Source: Alphaproteobacteria bacterium (GTDB lineage Bacteria > Pseudomonadota > Alphaproteobacteria > Acetobacterales > Acetobacteraceae). Taken from it: a DNA stretch of 35,076 nucleotides. The DNA lies in the NCBI GenBank assembly GCA_016869715.1, contig VGDM01000024.1, positions 1-35,076 on the forward strand, in the 5' to 3' direction. Below, in pieces: positions 10,241 to 19,486 of this stretch. Under the pieces are notes generated by a model that did no database searches, had not been told where the DNA came from, and worked only from the letters and a program-made list of their open reading frames with translations. Numbering within the stretch: position 1 is the first letter of the stretch; every line of letters begins with the position of its first letter. Made by a program: the position numbers and the translations under genes.

Positions 10241-11317
10241 ATGGATGTCGGTATTTTCAACCTCATGGGCTATCGCAATCGCGGCGTGCCCACGGCCGCG
10301 ATCTATGACCAGACTATCGCCCAGGTGAAGGCCGCGGAAGCCGCCGGCTTCAACATCGCCTGGTTCGCCGAGCATCATTTCTCCAATTACTGCGTCTGCC
10401 CATCGCCGCTGATGATGCTGGCGCGGCTGGCGGGCGAGACATCACGGATCAAGCTCGCATCCGGCGTGGTGATTGTGCCGCTTTACCACCCTTCCCGCCT
10501 GATTGCCGAAATCGGCATGGTGGATTCGCTGACGCATGGGCGGCTCGTGCTCGGCGTTGGCAGCGGCTACCAGCCTTATGAGTTTGAACGCTTCGACGCA
10601 TCGCTGCAGGAAGCGCCGCATCGGCTGCTGGAAGTGATGGCCATGATGGAAAAAGCCTTTGGCGGCGAGACCTTTTCCCATGAAGGTGAGTATTATTCCC
10701 TGCCGCAAACCCATATCGCGCCCCGCCCCGCCGGCAAGCTGCCGGAGATTTGGGTGGCCGGCGACAACCCCGATTTGCATCGCTACGCGGCGCAACGCGA
10801 TTGCGTGGTGATGGTAACCCCGCGCCACTTCACCCCTGCCCTTCTGGCCGCCGCGCGCCGGCGCTTTGAAGATATCTGGCGCGCCGCCGGCAAGCCGCCC
10901 GAGGCGTTGCGCTTCGGCGCCATGCGCCCCTTCTGCGTGACAGATGACAAGGCCGAAGCCATGGCCTTTTTGGAAAATGCCCGCTGGCAAATCCGCCTGT
11001 CCCAAAGCCTGCGCCGCAAGGAACAGGAAATGGATGGCGGCTTGCTGGTGGAGAAAACCTGGGAAGGCGAGCCAAGCCTGGAAGAAATGGGGTCCTTCAT
11101 GCTGGTGGGCGATGCCGATACCGTCGCTGCCCGCATGGCCGCCGAAATCCGCGCCGCCAGCCCCTGCCATTATCTGCTGCAAATGCAGATTGGCGACCTG
11201 CCGCCCGGCATCGCCATGAACACGATCAAGGCGTGGGAGGGTGCGATCCGCCCCCGCCTGGAACGCGAATTCGGCCCGCTGGACCGGATTAGGGTTCCCG
11301 TAGCGGCTGCTGCGTGA
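10241..11317 (+). CDS. LLM-class flavin-dependent oxidoreductase (luciferase-like)
   Basis: A 358-residue luciferase-like monooxygenase. Visible features are the N-terminal strand MDVGIFNLMGYR, the AAGFNIAWFAEHHFSNY segment typical of alkanal monooxygenase relatives, IKLASGVVIVPLYHPSRLIAEIGMVDSLTHGRLVLGVGSGY, and PEIWVAGDNPDLHRYAAQRD. It uses reduced flavin; the substrate is unknown. It belongs to a different branch from the NtaA-type enzyme at 7818-9173. AAAGGAAGGAA precedes ATG 10241. It is divergent from the thioesterase gene, with palindrome copy B between them, so the two directions could share control. Confidence 0.87.
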   Translation: MDVGIFNLMGYRNRGVPTAAIYDQTIAQVKAAEAAGFNIAWFAEHHFSNYCVCPSPLMMLARLAGETSRIKLASGVVIVPLYHPSRLIAEIGMVDSLTHGRLVLGVGSGYQPYEFERFDASLQEAPHRLLEVMAMMEKAFGGETFSHEGEYYSLPQTHIAPRPAGKLPEIWVAGDNPDLHRYAAQRDCVVMVTPRHFTPALLAAARRRFEDIWRAAGKPPEALRFGAMRPFCVTDDKAEAMAFLENARWQIRLSQSLRRKEQEMDGGLLVEKTWEGEPSLEEMGSFMLVGDADTVAARMAAEIRAASPCHYLLQMQIGDLPPGIAMNTIKAWEGAIRPRLEREFGPLDRIRVPVAAAA

Positions 11318-11363
11318 ATTAGGCGCTTGACCCAAAGCCCCGCGATTTGGCACTGATTCGGGC

Positions 11364-11648
11364 GTGGTGACGCTTACGCCAGTCAGTCGCGGGGATGAGG
11401 ATACGCTCTGGGCCGTTGTGGCAACCGTGGGGCGCAAAAGCCGCGTGGCCGAGGTTTTCCGCTCCCGCTCCGCCGCACTGAACGACCGAGACTGGCGCGA
11501 CCAACAAGTGCGCGCCTATGCCGATTGGCTGATCCGCGCCAAACAACCCGTGCCACATTATTCGGTGACACCGATCAAACGAAGCGACCTGCCGCGGAAA
11601 TGGGTGCCATTGCCGGCGCTGGGGTTTTTGCGGGGGCAGATGGTGTGA
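11364..11648 (+). CDS. Small protein of unknown function
   Basis: A 94-residue ORF starting at GTG 11364 (or GTG 11367). I do not recognise the family. Third codon positions are strongly GC-biased and residue composition is ordinary, which supports real coding. The central part is charged (ALNDRDWRDQQVRAYADWLI) and the C-terminal half is basic with several prolines. There is no signal peptide or membrane segment. It follows the luciferase-like gene by 46 nt and is followed by a double hairpin. It could be a short remnant at the edge of the restriction-modification island. Confidence 0.5.
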   Translation: MVTLTPVSRGDEDTLWAVVATVGRKSRVAEVFRSRSAALNDRDWRDQQVRAYADWLIRAKQPVPHYSVTPIKRSDLPRKWVPLPALGFLRGQMV

Positions 11649-11669
11649 GGGGTTTGTGGGGGGCTGCAT

Positions 11670-11735
11670 GGAGGGGCGCTGCCCCTCCAAACCACCCCGC
11701 CAAAGGCCGGGGGGCCTTTGGAAACCGGGTTTTTT
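11670..11735 (+). terminator. Tandem hairpins with T tract
   Basis: Hairpin 1 is GGAGGGGC (11670-11677), loop GCT, GCCCCTCC (11681-11688). Hairpin 2 is CCAAAGGCC (11700-11708), loop GGGG, GGCCTTTGG (11713-11721). A run of six T ends at 11735. It would terminate the plus-strand ORF ending at 11648. It also sits at the left border of the AT-richer island and has the look of a dispersed intergenic element; that part is inference. Confidence 0.55.
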
Positions 11736-11754
11736 CGGTGACGCCTTAAGAAGG

Positions 11755-14433
11755 TCACTGATACTCAGTAAAATTCCGTATCATCATTTCAAAGCTTGTC
11801 GGCTTGAGGGCCTTGAATCCTTCTTCATCAACGAAAATGAAGCTGTAACGCTTATCAGCTTGCGCCTTATTGGTGTCCTCACACCACTGCTTCAATCGAG
11901 CCATCTTGAGCGGCACGTCCAAATCTTCGAGCCCCTTTGTTTCGACGATATAGATGGCGCCGCTTGTCGTCCGCACAATGAAATCGGCGTAGTAGTTAGA
12001 GATATCGCCATCGGCATTCACGTAATCCAACTTGAAATTCATCCCAACATAGTTTTTGGCGAAGGCTTCGACATCAGCGCATCCGTCCAGGCAGCGCGCG
12101 AAGTCAAGTTCCAGATTGCTATCACCCACCACGCGATTGAAAACGCTCTTTTTAGGTCGAACGAAGGATTGATCCTTCACGACAAACGGACGAGTGCGGC
12201 CTACCTTTATATAGTCCCGAATTTCAGCATTGCCGCGATCTTGCACCGTTAGCGCATTGATTTGCCTCTTGAAGGTTTCGATCAAGGTTCGAGACGCCTC
12301 TCTTTCCGAGAGGTTACGAAGCGTCACTAGGCTATCTAGTTCGAGATCATGCCGGTCAAACAAATCTTCGCGGATGAAGCTTTTCACGAATCCAAACAAA
12401 ACATCATAACCGCTCACGAGGCGAAGGTCCTTCATGATTGCGCGTGTGAAATGCCCAACCACGCCCTGATAATTGACGCCCGCCGTATCCAGTTGCGTGA
12501 CATGCGTTATATCGCCGGTCACGATGTCCTTGAACACTATCTCCCGACTTTCTTCTTCGCTGAAATCCTTATAGGGAACTTTCGTATGGCCGAATGCCTT
12601 TGGCTCAAGGAGCGATAGATTTTTGTATTCGCGGTGGATACGCGCGGAAAGTACCGGGATTTCAATCTCCAGTTTTTCCAAGTCCTTTGTCTTATCTTCC
12701 TTGTCAATTTCAACGACCATGGGTGCCTTGGGTGGTGTTCCCGTACCCATGGCGGCTGCTTCAAGCACAATACCTTCGGCCTTCAATTCATTTACAAAGG
12801 CCATGAAGGCTTCAGTGCCAACAACGCTGACACGCTCTTCCACCTCATTGCCAGCATACATTTTGCGCAAACCACGCTCAAGCGTTTGCTCTGGTAGGAT
12901 TTTACTTTCAGCAGAATACTGGCGGAGTCCAACAATGGCGGTGACGTTCTTTACGTCCCAGCCTTCCTTAAGCATCAGCACAGAAACAATTGCTTTGTAC
13001 TGGCTTTCCCAACTGTCAATCCGATTCGACTGAGCGCGCAGCTTTTCCAATTCTTCCTTATTGGGTCCGGAGGCACTTTCGCTGATATCGCCGCTCTTGT
13101 TCGTGTGGATAGTCAGCACCTTCCCGGCTAATTCAGGGTAGGTTTCCCCCAAATAATCGGCAACTTCGTCACAATTCTTGGTGTCATCGGTCATCACGAA
13201 AAGGACAGCTTTCTTGCCGAGCTTCTCATGCTGCTTAAACGCCTTGCGCCATTCTTCCACGCCAAGCGCCAAATGATCACGGTAGCGTTCCGAGAATTTG
13301 GAGCTTGGGGGCTCATTCAACTTACTTATACTGGCTTCATCGGGCACGACAGGATGCTTGACCACATTCTGGAAAATCGCTTCCACAAGCGGGTAATCCG
13401 AAATGGTTTGCAGAAATATCGCGCCATTATTGTGCTTGGGTGTCGCGGTCACGTCCACCTGAAGCGATAGCTTTGTACCCTTGTGAACAAGACGATTGTG
13501 GATATCTTCAATCGACTTGAACCATGCCAAGCGATCATCATGGATGTGATGTGCTTCATCGTTGATCACCACCAATTCTTCGATATCCCGTACAATATCA
13601 CCCAAATCCACCTTGGAATCATTGGTGGCACCCACAGGGCACGGACCGAGGAAATAGTCCATCGAGTCTTCATCATCTGGGCTTGGTGGCAGCGTGTTTC
13701 CGCTATAGACACGGTGGATATTGGTGAGGAAGATGTTTCCCACATTGCTGGTGACGCGCGCTTCATCCTGAATATGCAGGGTCAATTGAAAATCATCGCG
13801 CCAGTTTTGACCCATATAGCCATTATCGGGCAATACCGGGTCGGCAAAAAAGATTTTCAAGTCATCGAAGTCAGTACGGATACGATCAAGCACAATGATA
13901 TTGGGCGCAATCACCAAAAAATTTCGCGCGAGGTCAGATTGCGGTTCATATAATTTATGAAAGTAACTCCAAGCCAAAACCAGGCTCATGACCTTGGTTT
14001 TGCCGCTACCTGTTGCCATCTTCACGCCAAAGCGCGCCCAAGTCTCATAAATCATTTGAAGATTGAGATCGGCTTGCGCTGCCTTCGCTAGGTCATACTT
14101 GCCCCTGACGTTAGCAACATCTTAGAGATAGATGATAGTCTCAACCGCTTCGCGTTGGGCGAAGTAGTATTGAAACCGTGCGGTCGTGCCATCGGCCTGT
14201 GGTTGCAAATGTTCAGTCTGAAACCACCATTTCAGTAGTGCCTTGCTTGTCGCGGTGGCGCCTTCATAGTGGCGTGCGCGCCATTCCCTGACTTTTCGCC
14301 GCAGATTGGCAACAAGTGGCGGCAGCAATTTATCTGATGTTTTTTCGCGCAATTCTTCATCGGCGGGGAACCAGCGGATTGCCGGGTCCAACAACGCGTG
14401 AGGCGATTTGGGGAAATCAGGATGTAGCGCCAC
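11755..14433 (-). pseudogene. Type III restriction endonuclease subunit Res, interrupted by in-frame ochre codon
   Basis: Helicase-nuclease subunit of a Type III restriction-modification system. The frame runs from GTG 14433 to 11755 (about 892 residues) but carries TAA at 14122-14124 (codon 104), between ETIIYL and DVANVRGKYDL, where relatives have an aromatic residue. Helicase motifs in readthrough numbering: MATGSGKT 139-146, DEAH 292-295, TATP 329-332. Near the C-terminus DFIV (Asp817) and ETK (Glu831, Lys833) fit the PD-(D/E)xK nuclease core. The first fragment (103 residues) lacks all motifs. The second could initiate internally at ATG 14055, keeping all motifs but losing about 126 N-terminal residues. 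The start is directly adjacent to the mod stop (TAA-GTG). Confidence 0.85.
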
Positions 14434-16585
14434 TTACTTGCCCCCCACCACCACATCCAATACCTTCATCGTGTCATTGCCGAAGATATCCACAACCTTC
14501 ACGGCAATTTTGCGCGGTCCGGGCGCGCATTCCTTGGCGACGCTTACGAACTCTAGTTTACGATCCTTTTTTGTCCGAAAGGATTGCCATTCATTTTCAA
14601 AAATGAAACCGCCTGTCCAGACATCCTCATATTCGCGAGCTTTCCCTGCGGATGTTCAACACCGGTCAATCCAGCTTGCTCGCCCGCCAACCAGGGGGTG
14701 CGTTGCACTCGGACGATTTCTTTTTTGCTGGAAAAATCGAAATCCACACTCCAGTAGTCGATCCAATCATCCCAGCTTTTGGTGAGTGTCACGCGCGTGG
14801 TGTTACCTTGCTTGTACTTCGTTATCTTAACAATCTTCCCATTGTCCACGACAACCTTGTTCTTGCCCTTGCCGAGTTGGTCTTCAATGTTTGCCATGTC
14901 TTGAGAATAGAAAACTGAGAAATCTGTGAGCTTTACAGAAACGAGATTGCCCTTCACCACCGCCTGGACCTCAATATAGGATACATCATGGAATACGACT
15001 TGGCCGCGTTCCACAGCGTGTTTATCAAAAACCTCGCGCGGGATGTGTTTCAGCGCCAAATCTATGCCCTTGCTTTTCGCTCCCTCCTGAACACTTGGGA
15101 AAAGGCCCATTTCAAATTCAAAGCCCAGGATATCTACCTTCGTCAGGTGCTTCTGGCGACATTCATTGATTATTTCTTCAACAAACAGCCGCGTCACCGG
15201 TAAGTTCACCGGGCCAATCGCAACAAGACGCCCGGCTTTCTTGGCCTGGAAACAAGCAAAACCCGTGATAGCTTCTGCCTTATAGGCATGAATAATCAGG
15301 CTCAGAAAAGCCTGTTCCTTATGTTCCAATTGCTTCGCTGTTCTTCCTGTCGTAGGCCGGGATTCACACCGACATAGTATTGTCGCTCATATTTGCCGAG
15401 GTTCAAAATCTCAAACGCTCGCCAGCTTTTGTCTAAATTCTTCAACTGACGTTGAACGCCAATAAGACGCTTTCGAGTCGTGTGAATTGCAAATTTACCT
15501 AAATCGCTACCGATCCACTTTCGATTTAGCCGCTCAGGCACAGCAAGCGTGGTACCCGATCCAGCGAAAAAATCGGCCACGATGTCACCTTCGTTTGATG
15601 ACGATTTGATAATTCTCTCGAGTAGTGGTTCTGGTTTCTGTGTTGGATAGCCAACATTTTCGGCGCCAGAGCTAACATGCCTTATGCGCCAGACAGTGTC
15701 TGGTATCTTGCCATTCTCATTACCGTAAGCTTGGCGAATAGAGGCGCCGCCTGTGCTGAGACCGCCACCATAGCCGGCCTGCATGACAGCTAATGATGCC
15801 TCCTCGTAAGGGACTCTAATCGCGTCAGCGTTAAAAATTGTGTCTTTAGATCGCGAATAACGATAGAGAGAATTATTTTTTATAGGAAAAGCATTTTTCG
15901 TTGGTGACATACTTGGAAAATGCCATACTATTTCGTTAATAAAATTTTTTTTGCCAAAAATTTCATCCAAGCAAGTCCGTAGGTAGGCGTTCACCCTTCA
16001 ATCGCAATGAACATAGATGCTACCATTATCGGCCATGAGGTCGCGCATCAACACTAGGCGTTCATAAATCATACTAATGAAGCTATCAGTCCCACGCCCC
16101 CAGGTGTCTCGATAAACGATTTCCTCCAAGACATTAGGCTGCTTGGTAAAAGTATCGTCGCCGATTTCGATATCCATGGAAAAGTCGGCACCGACATCGA
16201 AGGGCGGATCAATGTAAATCAGCTTAATCCCGCCCTGTTTTTCTATTTCCTGCCGCAGTGGGCCGTTCTTCAAGGAAGAAAGCACCAACTTATTGTCACC
16301 CCAAATCAGTTTATTCGTCCAACCGCGCTGCTGCCGCCCGGTTGTTGGGTTGAACAAGTCGGGCTGGCGCCTCATGATTTTCTCGGCGCGCGGCTCATCT
16401 ACCTGTTCAATGGTCTGAAACGGCAAAACGACATTACAGATTTCTTTGGTCTTGCCGCTCCAGACCAGTTCTACCTCTCGCTTATCTTCAAATAGCAGAA
16501 AACGGTATTCTTCAGGCAGCGGCTTGCCTTGTTCCAACAGACGGGTGATGTTCCGAATTTCATTGTCGCTTAGCCGCGGCGCCAT
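14434..16585 (-). pseudogene. Type III system adenine-specific DNA methyltransferase Mod, three lesions
   Basis: Beta-class N6-adenine methyltransferase: DPPF (126-129) precedes the SAM-binding FAGSGT (about 340-345), with the target recognition region between. Translation starts at ATG 16585, which has GAGG 8 nt upstream. Lesion 1: TGA at 15998-16000 in YVHCD-stop-RVNAYLR, where the family has Trp (TGG). Lesion 2: one base missing near 15335-15337, after GLRQEEQR; the frame resumes as KQLEHKEQAFLSL. Lesion 3: one base missing in the A run at 14641-14643; the frame resumes as AREYEDVWTGGF and runs to DVVVGGK-stop at 14434. Restored length is about 717 residues. The catalytic motifs are split between fragments, so the gene is probably inactive unless the lesions are assembly errors. 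Confidence 0.87.
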
Positions 16586-16682
16586 AGGAATCGCCTCTTT
16601 CCAAAATTTAATCAACCTAACCGGCCTAGCAGGCGTGATTCAAACCCTCAATTCAGTGAAGCCGAAGGCACAATAACCCCCC

Positions 16683-17057
16683 TCACCCCCTTCTCACCCC
16701 CCAATAGCAAACCCCAAACGCCGCCAGCCCGCCCAGCACCGAAGCCGCCACATAAACCACCGCCAGCCACGGCGCCCTTTCCCACAGCACGCCGGTTTCC
16801 AGTGAAAAGGCGGAAAAGGTCGTGAAACCGCCAAGCAGGCCCGTCACCAGCAATAGCCGCGCCTCACCGGAAATACCTAAAGCGCCAAAGGCGCCAATCA
16901 GGGCGGAGCCCAAAATATTCACCGCCAGCGTCCCCCAGGGAAAGCCCGTGCCAAACAGCACCACGCCCGCATGGGAAATCGCGTAGCGCAGCACGGAACC
17001 TGCGGCACCGCCCAATGCCACCAGCAGCAAGGACAAAGGCGAAAATGCTGTGCCCAT
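16683..17057 (-). CDS. crcB: Fluoride ion channel CrcB/Fluc
   Basis: A 124-residue small membrane protein of the Fluc family, which forms dual-topology dimers that expel fluoride. Four hydrophobic segments are visible. Family motifs: GGAAGSVLRY (16-25), GTLAVNILGS (42-51, with pore Asn47) and GGFTTFSAFS (76-85, with the Phe box and central Na+ site region). The start ATG 17057 overlaps the rarA stop (ATGA), implying coupling. No fluoride riboswitch is visible directly upstream, since that sequence is rarA coding. Confidence 0.93.
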   Translation of the reverse strand: MGTAFSPLSLLLVALGGAAGSVLRYAISHAGVVLFGTGFPWGTLAVNILGSALIGAFGALGISGEARLLLVTGLLGGFTTFSAFSLETGVLWERAPWLAVVYVAASVLGGLAAFGVCYWGVRRG

Positions 17058-18391
17058 CAGCCTCTCCTTTTGCGGCGCAGTTCCGCGAAGCGCGCCAGGC
17101 GTTCCGCGATGGCGGCCTCAGCCCCGCGATCGGTCGGGCGATAGAATTGGCGCCGCCCTATCTCCTCGGGGAAGTAATCCTGGCCGGAAAAGCCGCCCTC
17201 AGCCTCATGGTCATAGGCATAGCCGGCGCCATAGCCAATTTCCTGCATCAGTTTCGTTGGCGCATTCAATATGTGCTTGGGCGGCATCAGGCTGCCGGTT
17301 TCCCGCGCGGCGCGCATCGCCTCATTAAACGCCAAATAGACCGCGTTGGATTTCGGCGCGGTCGCCAAATGCACCACAAGCTGCGCCAGCGCCAATTCGC
17401 CTTCGGGTGATCCCATACGTTCAAAGGTCTCCCAGGCGGCGATGGCAAGCGGCAGGGCACGGGGGTCGGCCATGCCGATATCCTCGGCGGCGAAGCGCGT
17501 CAGGCGCCGGGCGATGTAGCGCGGGTCCTCACCACCCGTCAGCATGCGCGCAAACCAGTAAAGCGCCGCATCGGGGTCTGATCCGCGCATGGATTTATGC
17601 AAGGCGGAGATCAGGTTGTAATGTTCCTCGCGGTCCTTGTCGTAAAGGGCGGCGCGTTTCGCGAGCAAGCTGGAAAGTGCCGGCGGATCAAACGGTGGGG
17701 TGGCTTCGGGCAGGGCGAATAATTGCTCGGCCATGTTCAGCCCGTAGCGGCCATCGCCATCCGCCATGGCGCGCAGCGTGGCGCGCGCTTCGGGGGTCAG
17801 CGGCAGGGCGCGGGCCATGAGGGCTTCGGCGCGGGTCAGCAGCAATTCAAGCGCGGCGTCGTCCAGGCGCTTCAGCACCAGCACCTGGCAGCGGGACAGA
17901 AGGGCGCCGTTGAGCGCGAAGGATGGGTTTTCCGTGGTGGCGCCCACCAGGGTCACGGTGCCGTCTTCCACCACGGGCAGAAAGCCATCCTGTTGCGCGC
18001 GGTTGAAGCGGTGGATTTCATCCACGAAAAGCAGCGTGCCCTGGCCGTTGGATTTGCGTGCGCGGGCTTCCTCAAAGGCGCGCTTCAAATCGGCAACTCC
18101 GGAGAATACGGCGGAAAGGGCAGAAAACCTCAGCCCCGCCGCCTCGGCGAGCAAGCGTGCAATGGTGGTTTTGCCGACACCAGGCGGCCCCCATAGGATC
18201 AGGGAAGCCAGCGACCCGCGCGCCAACATGCGCGAAAGGCTGCCTTCCGGCCCCAGCAGATGATCCTGGCCAACCACCTCGGCCAATGTGGCGGGGCGGA
18301 GCCGGTCGGCGAGCGGCCGCGCGGCTTCGGCGGGGGCGGCGGCGGGGTCCGGCGCGCCGAAAAGATCAGGGGTGGCGGGGGCGCGGGCCAT
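17057..18391 (-). CDS. rarA: Replication-associated recombination protein A (AAA+ ATPase)
   Basis: RarA/MgsA, a clamp-loader-like AAA+ ATPase acting at stalled forks and gaps. The 444-residue length is normal. Walker A GPPGVGKT is at 68-75 and Walker B LLFVDEIH at 120-127. Sensor region LVGATTENPSFALNGALLSR and the C-terminal tetramerisation domain (HKSMRGSDPDAALYWFARML, RRLTRFAAEDIGMADP, ILNAPTKLMQEIGYGAGY) are intact. The short DLFG near the N-terminus resembles a clamp-binding region. It starts 8 nt after the broken cyclase gene and ends overlapping crcB. Confidence 0.96.
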   Translation of the reverse strand: MARAPATPDLFGAPDPAAAPAEAARPLADRLRPATLAEVVGQDHLLGPEGSLSRMLARGSLASLILWGPPGVGKTTIARLLAEAAGLRFSALSAVFSGVADLKRAFEEARARKSNGQGTLLFVDEIHRFNRAQQDGFLPVVEDGTVTLVGATTENPSFALNGALLSRCQVLVLKRLDDAALELLLTRAEALMARALPLTPEARATLRAMADGDGRYGLNMAEQLFALPEATPPFDPPALSSLLAKRAALYDKDREEHYNLISALHKSMRGSDPDAALYWFARMLTGGEDPRYIARRLTRFAAEDIGMADPRALPLAIAAWETFERMGSPEGELALAQLVVHLATAPKSNAVYLAFNEAMRAARETGSLMPPKHILNAPTKLMQEIGYGAGYAYDHEAEGGFSGQDYFPEEIGRRQFYRPTDRGAEAAIAERLARFAELRRKRRG

Positions 18392-18399
18392 GGCGTGTG

Positions 18400-19385
18400 T
18401 CAGCGGATCGCCAGCGCATTGCCGGGGCTGCCAATGCCGCCGCTGTGGTTGAGCGGCGCTGCCGTGAAAAACGCGGTGAAGCGGCCAGCGGTGGCGCTAT
18501 CCTCGGCCAGGGCTTCGAAATCAAAGAACTCGCCCAGGCACAGGCCAAGCCGAGCGATGGCAAGATGAAGAGCGGGCTTCCAGGGGAAGATCGGCCAGGC
18601 TTCGACCGTTGGGTTATCGGCGGCGACAGCGGCAATGCCCTGGTCCCAGAGGAAGCGCCACATACCCTCATTGCCATCCAGGCCAGAATAGTCGCGGGCG
18701 CCGGCTTCGCCTTGAATGAGCAGATGGCGCGCATCGGCATCGGGGGCGGCGCGAAAGGCGGCAAGCCAGCCGGTGCGCACCAGCAGGATATCGCCGGGGC
18801 GGAGTGCGACACCGTGCGCGCTGAGGCAGGCGGCCAGGTCCTCGGCAGTGGCGCGCTGCCCCCCATGGCGCCCCAAGCGCGCCCGGTACGGGCAAAATGG
18901 CGCGCGAGGTCGGCCAACACCGCGCGGCCGGCGACGCCATGCGCCAAGGCCTTGTCTATGCCGTTGCGGCTTTGCGGGCCGTGCACAATGGCAGATAGCG
19001 GCGCACAATTGTAGAAACCATGGGTGGCGTCAGCGAAATGCGAAAGCCCATTCCATTGCGTGCTGCCTTGCAGCCAAAAGCCATCAAACTTGTCATCGCG
19101 TGTGATGCGGCCGGGGTGTTCTTCACTCACCATCACAGGCTTATGGGCGGCGCGGCGGCGATGGGCGCCTTCGTGGGCGGCGCCGAAGGGCTCGCCCAAA
19201 GGAAGGTGTACATTGAAGCGTTGTCCTTGGCGGATTTCATCGCGGGCGGCGGCGACGGCGGCATCCGTGATGCGGTTCAGCTTGCCGATCTGATCATCCG
19301 GGCCCCAAACACCCCAGGAAAGCGGCAGGCCGGTGGGGTCGCCGGGGGGGCGGGGGAGGTCGTCATAGCGCGGTGGGGTCTTCAT
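18400..19385 (-). pseudogene. Cyclase family protein, frameshifted at a G6 run
   Basis: Metal-dependent hydrolase of the cyclase family (PF04199, the kynurenine formamidase-like fold). Residues 1-176 read from ATG 19385 with LSWGVWGPDDQIGKLN and the metal-site region GSTQWNGLSHFADATHG. At the G run (C6 on the plus strand, 18859-18864) one base is missing. The frame then resumes as QRATAEDLAACL, RPGDILLVRTGWLA, DNPTVEAWPIFPWK and APLNHSGGIGSPGNALAIR-stop at 18400. The restored length is about 328 residues, normal for this branch. Without correction the first frame reads on as an unrelated Pro/Ser-rich tail. Genuine frameshift and homopolymer miscall are both possible. Confidence 0.82.
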
Positions 19386-19486
19386 CGGCGTAGTCTAGCG
19401 CCAAGTGGCGCCGCGCATCACCCCTTTTGCCTTGACGCGCCCTGCCCGCGCCCGCACATGCGGGGCGAGGATAAGGAATGCTGCCC

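Noticed and set aside
10971..10980. A GAAAATGC match suggesting a third palindrome copy
   Set aside because: It lies inside the plus-strand monooxygenase coding sequence and has no paired GCATTTTC arm nearby.
15998..16000. TGA read as Trp (recoding) in mod
   Set aside because: TGA ends many intact genes in this window (for example rplD, rpsE, rarA) and Trp is TGG elsewhere, so a nonsense change or error is simpler.
11755..16585. BREX, DISARM or Type I system
   Set aside because: Only one methyltransferase and one helicase-nuclease are present, with Type III domain order; there is no specificity subunit, pglZ, or other partner gene.
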